A stretch of 15,578 nucleotides of DNA from an uncultured Pelagibacteraceae bacterium (GTDB taxonomy: Bacteria > Pseudomonadota > Alphaproteobacteria > Pelagibacterales > Pelagibacteraceae). Positions within the stretch are counted from its first letter, which is position 1; each line of letters starts with the position of its first letter. The stretch covers positions 1 through 15,578 of the forward strand of contig CACDNJ010000014.1 in assembly GCA_902554135.1 (NCBI GenBank), given 5' to 3'. The notes beneath the pieces were generated by a model, which made no database searches, was not told the origin of the DNA, and saw only the letters and a list, made by a program, of their open reading frames with translations. Both the position numbers and the translations under genes were made by a program. Shown here piece by piece: positions 14,516 through 15,578 of the stretch.

Positions 14516-15133
14516 ATGTTGAAAAAAAAGTCAAAAAGATCGCTGTTTTCATCACTTAGGAACAATTTTATAGCCGGGATAGTTGTTCTGATACCAATTG
14601 GTATCACTTTGTATTTAACACTTTTTTTTATAAAAATTTCTTCAAAAATTTTACCAAAAGAAATTAATCCAAACCATTATTTACCTTACAATATTCCAGG
14701 ATTAGAAATTGTAATATCGATAGTTCTGATTACTTTTATTGGATGGCTTTCTCTTTCCTTCATAGGAAAAAAACTTTTTGATTATTTCGAGGCCATACTT
14801 AATAAAATTCCAATTCTTAGAACTATTTATTCTGCAGTTGGGCAATTAACAGAAACCTTTGCTAAAAGTAAAAGTGATAAAAAAAGTGTAGTCTTAGTTG
14901 AGTATCCCAGAAAAGGAACGTGGGCTGTTGGATTTGCCACAAAAGAAAATAAAGGAGAAATCAGAGATAAAGTTGGAGAAGATTTAATAAATGTTTTTGT
15001 ACCAACAACTCCGAACCCAACAAGTGGATTCTTATTAATGTTTCCAAAGAAAGAAGTTATATTTTTAGATATTTCTTTTGAACAAGCCTCTAAATTTATT
15101 GTCTCTGCTGGAAGCACAGATACAAAAGTTTAG
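14516..15133 (+). CDS. DUF502-family inner-membrane protein
   Basis: A protein of 205 residues from ATG 14516; the frame also allows TTG at 14507, three codons earlier, but the ATG is preferred. There are two membrane segments: NFIAGIVVLIPIGITLYLTLF near the N-terminus, and IVISIVLITFIGWLSLSFIG in the middle. The family signature IPILRTIYSAVGQLTETF follows, then a beta-rich soluble domain with KGTWAVGFAT, VPTTPNPTSGFLLMFPKKEV and the terminal EQASKFIVSAGS. This is a clear DUF502 (COG2928) match. The biochemical role is not established. Location next to recG is common in Alphaproteobacteria. Its TAG stop overlaps the convergent recG stop within the four bases TTAG. Confidence 0.92.
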   Translation: MLKKKSKRSLFSSLRNNFIAGIVVLIPIGITLYLTLFFIKISSKILPKEINPNHYLPYNIPGLEIVISIVLITFIGWLSLSFIGKKLFDYFEAILNKIPILRTIYSAVGQLTETFAKSKSDKKSVVLVEYPRKGTWAVGFATKENKGEIRDKVGEDLINVFVPTTPNPTSGFLLMFPKKEVIFLDISFEQASKFIVSAGSTDTKV

Positions 15134-15578
15134 TTCCCTAATTCATGAATTATTTCAGCTCTGTCATAGAGCTTTAAGAGAATTTCAAACTTTTTTAAAC
15201 TTAAGCTATCGATGTTTCTTATATTTTTTTCGGCTAATAAAAATAAATCTTTATGTTGAATAGGATCCGCAAATTTGAAATTTTTAATACCACTTTGTTG
15301 AAAACCCAAAATATCTCCATACCCCCTTAATTCCAAATCTTTTTCTGCAATTATGAATCCATCATTTGTTGATCTTAGAATTCTTAATCTTTCTTTTGCA
15401 TTTTTGCTTAAATTACTTTTGTAAAGCAATATACAAATCGAATCATTTGTTCCTCTACCAACCCTGCCTCTTAACTGATGCAATTGAGACAATCCAAATT
15501 TATTTGAATCTTCAATTACTATTGTATTTGCGCTTGGAAAATCAATTCCAACTTCTATAACTGTTGTACTGACTAAAA
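15130..15578 (-). CDS. recG: ATP-dependent DNA helicase RecG, C-terminal part (5' end outside window)
   Basis: RecG remodels stalled replication forks and branched DNA using ATP. The visible 148 or so residues are the end of the second helicase domain and the C-terminal region; the frame stays open to the window edge at 15578. Seen are STTVIEVGIDFP (motif V), the NKFGLSQLHQLRGRVGRG block (motif VI with QLRGRVGRG), the RLRILRSTNDGFIIAEKDLELRG segment, and GYGDILGFQQSG, which matches RecG's RGPGDLLGTRQSG and the TRG motif region. The Gln-Ser-Gly is kept while RGPGD is RGYGD. The internal TTG at 15492 is not a start. The stop TAA shares three bases with the TAG stop of the DUF502 gene. Confidence 0.95.
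   Translation of the reverse strand, partial: LVSTTVIEVGIDFPSANTIVIEDSNKFGLSQLHQLRGRVGRGTNDSICILLYKSNLSKNAKERLRILRSTNDGFIIAEKDLELRGYGDILGFQQSGIKNFKFADPIQHKDLFLLAEKNIRNIDSLSLKKFEILLKLYDRAEIIHELGN

Noticed and set aside
14827..15117. Minus-strand open frame of 96 codons inside the DUF502 gene
   Set aside because: Antisense to conserved DUF502 motifs; no independent evidence.
15078..15560. Plus-strand open frames opposite recG
   Set aside because: They are antisense to the RecG helicase motifs V and VI and show no domain.

Overview
The window looks like core chromosome of a genome-streamlined marine alphaproteobacterium of the SAR11/Pelagibacter type. The base composition is very AT-rich (roughly 28% GC by eye), and lysine, isoleucine and asparagine codons are heavily used. 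Spacers are mostly 0-50 bases and neighbouring genes often overlap by 1, 4 or 14 bases. Almost no start codon has a recognisable Shine-Dalgarno sequence. Gene orders familiar from Alphaproteobacteria are present: plsX..ihfA-merR, ctaA-rplM-rpsI-argC, hom-glpX-recJ, and DUF502 facing recG. The lineage call is inferred from gene content and composition, not from a search.

Layout. (1) 1-1282 (+): the 3' part of plsX, then ihfA-like, merR-like and rpmG, all overlapping. The fabH gene that usually separates plsX from ihfA is not there. (2) 1284-1574 (-): a small chorismate mutase. (3) 1617-9240 (+): heme A synthase, ribosomal proteins L13 and S9, argC, an unrecognised Lys-rich lipoprotein, homoserine dehydrogenase, class II fructose-1,6-bisphosphatase, recJ, and tRNA-Glu(TTC), whose first 22 bases are the end of recJ. 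(4) 9251-11974 (-): a two-gene surface-glycan module, an O-antigen ligase/polymerase-like protein followed by a GT-C glycosyltransferase. (5) 12017-13609 (+): a D-2-hydroxyacid dehydrogenase (SerA-like), a small membrane-anchored protein with a faint pilin-like N-terminus, and tRNA-Lys(TTT). (6) 13615-14463 (-): a Tat-exported M48 metallopeptidase. (7) 14516-15133 (+): a DUF502 membrane protein. (8) 15130-15578 (-): the C-terminal part of recG, cut by the window edge.

Functionally this is mostly housekeeping: phospholipid initiation, nucleoid proteins, translation, respiratory heme A, arginine/threonine/methionine/aromatic amino-acid synthesis, gluconeogenesis and recombination repair. The accessory part is the glycan pair next to tRNA-Glu. 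I see no CRISPR array, transposase, phage gene, toxin-antitoxin pair or recognised defence system. No stretch without a gene exceeds about 55 bases. The most interesting points are the recJ/tRNA-Glu overlap, the cysteine-paired Lys-rich lipoprotein between argC and hom, the missing fabH, and possible leaderless promoters.
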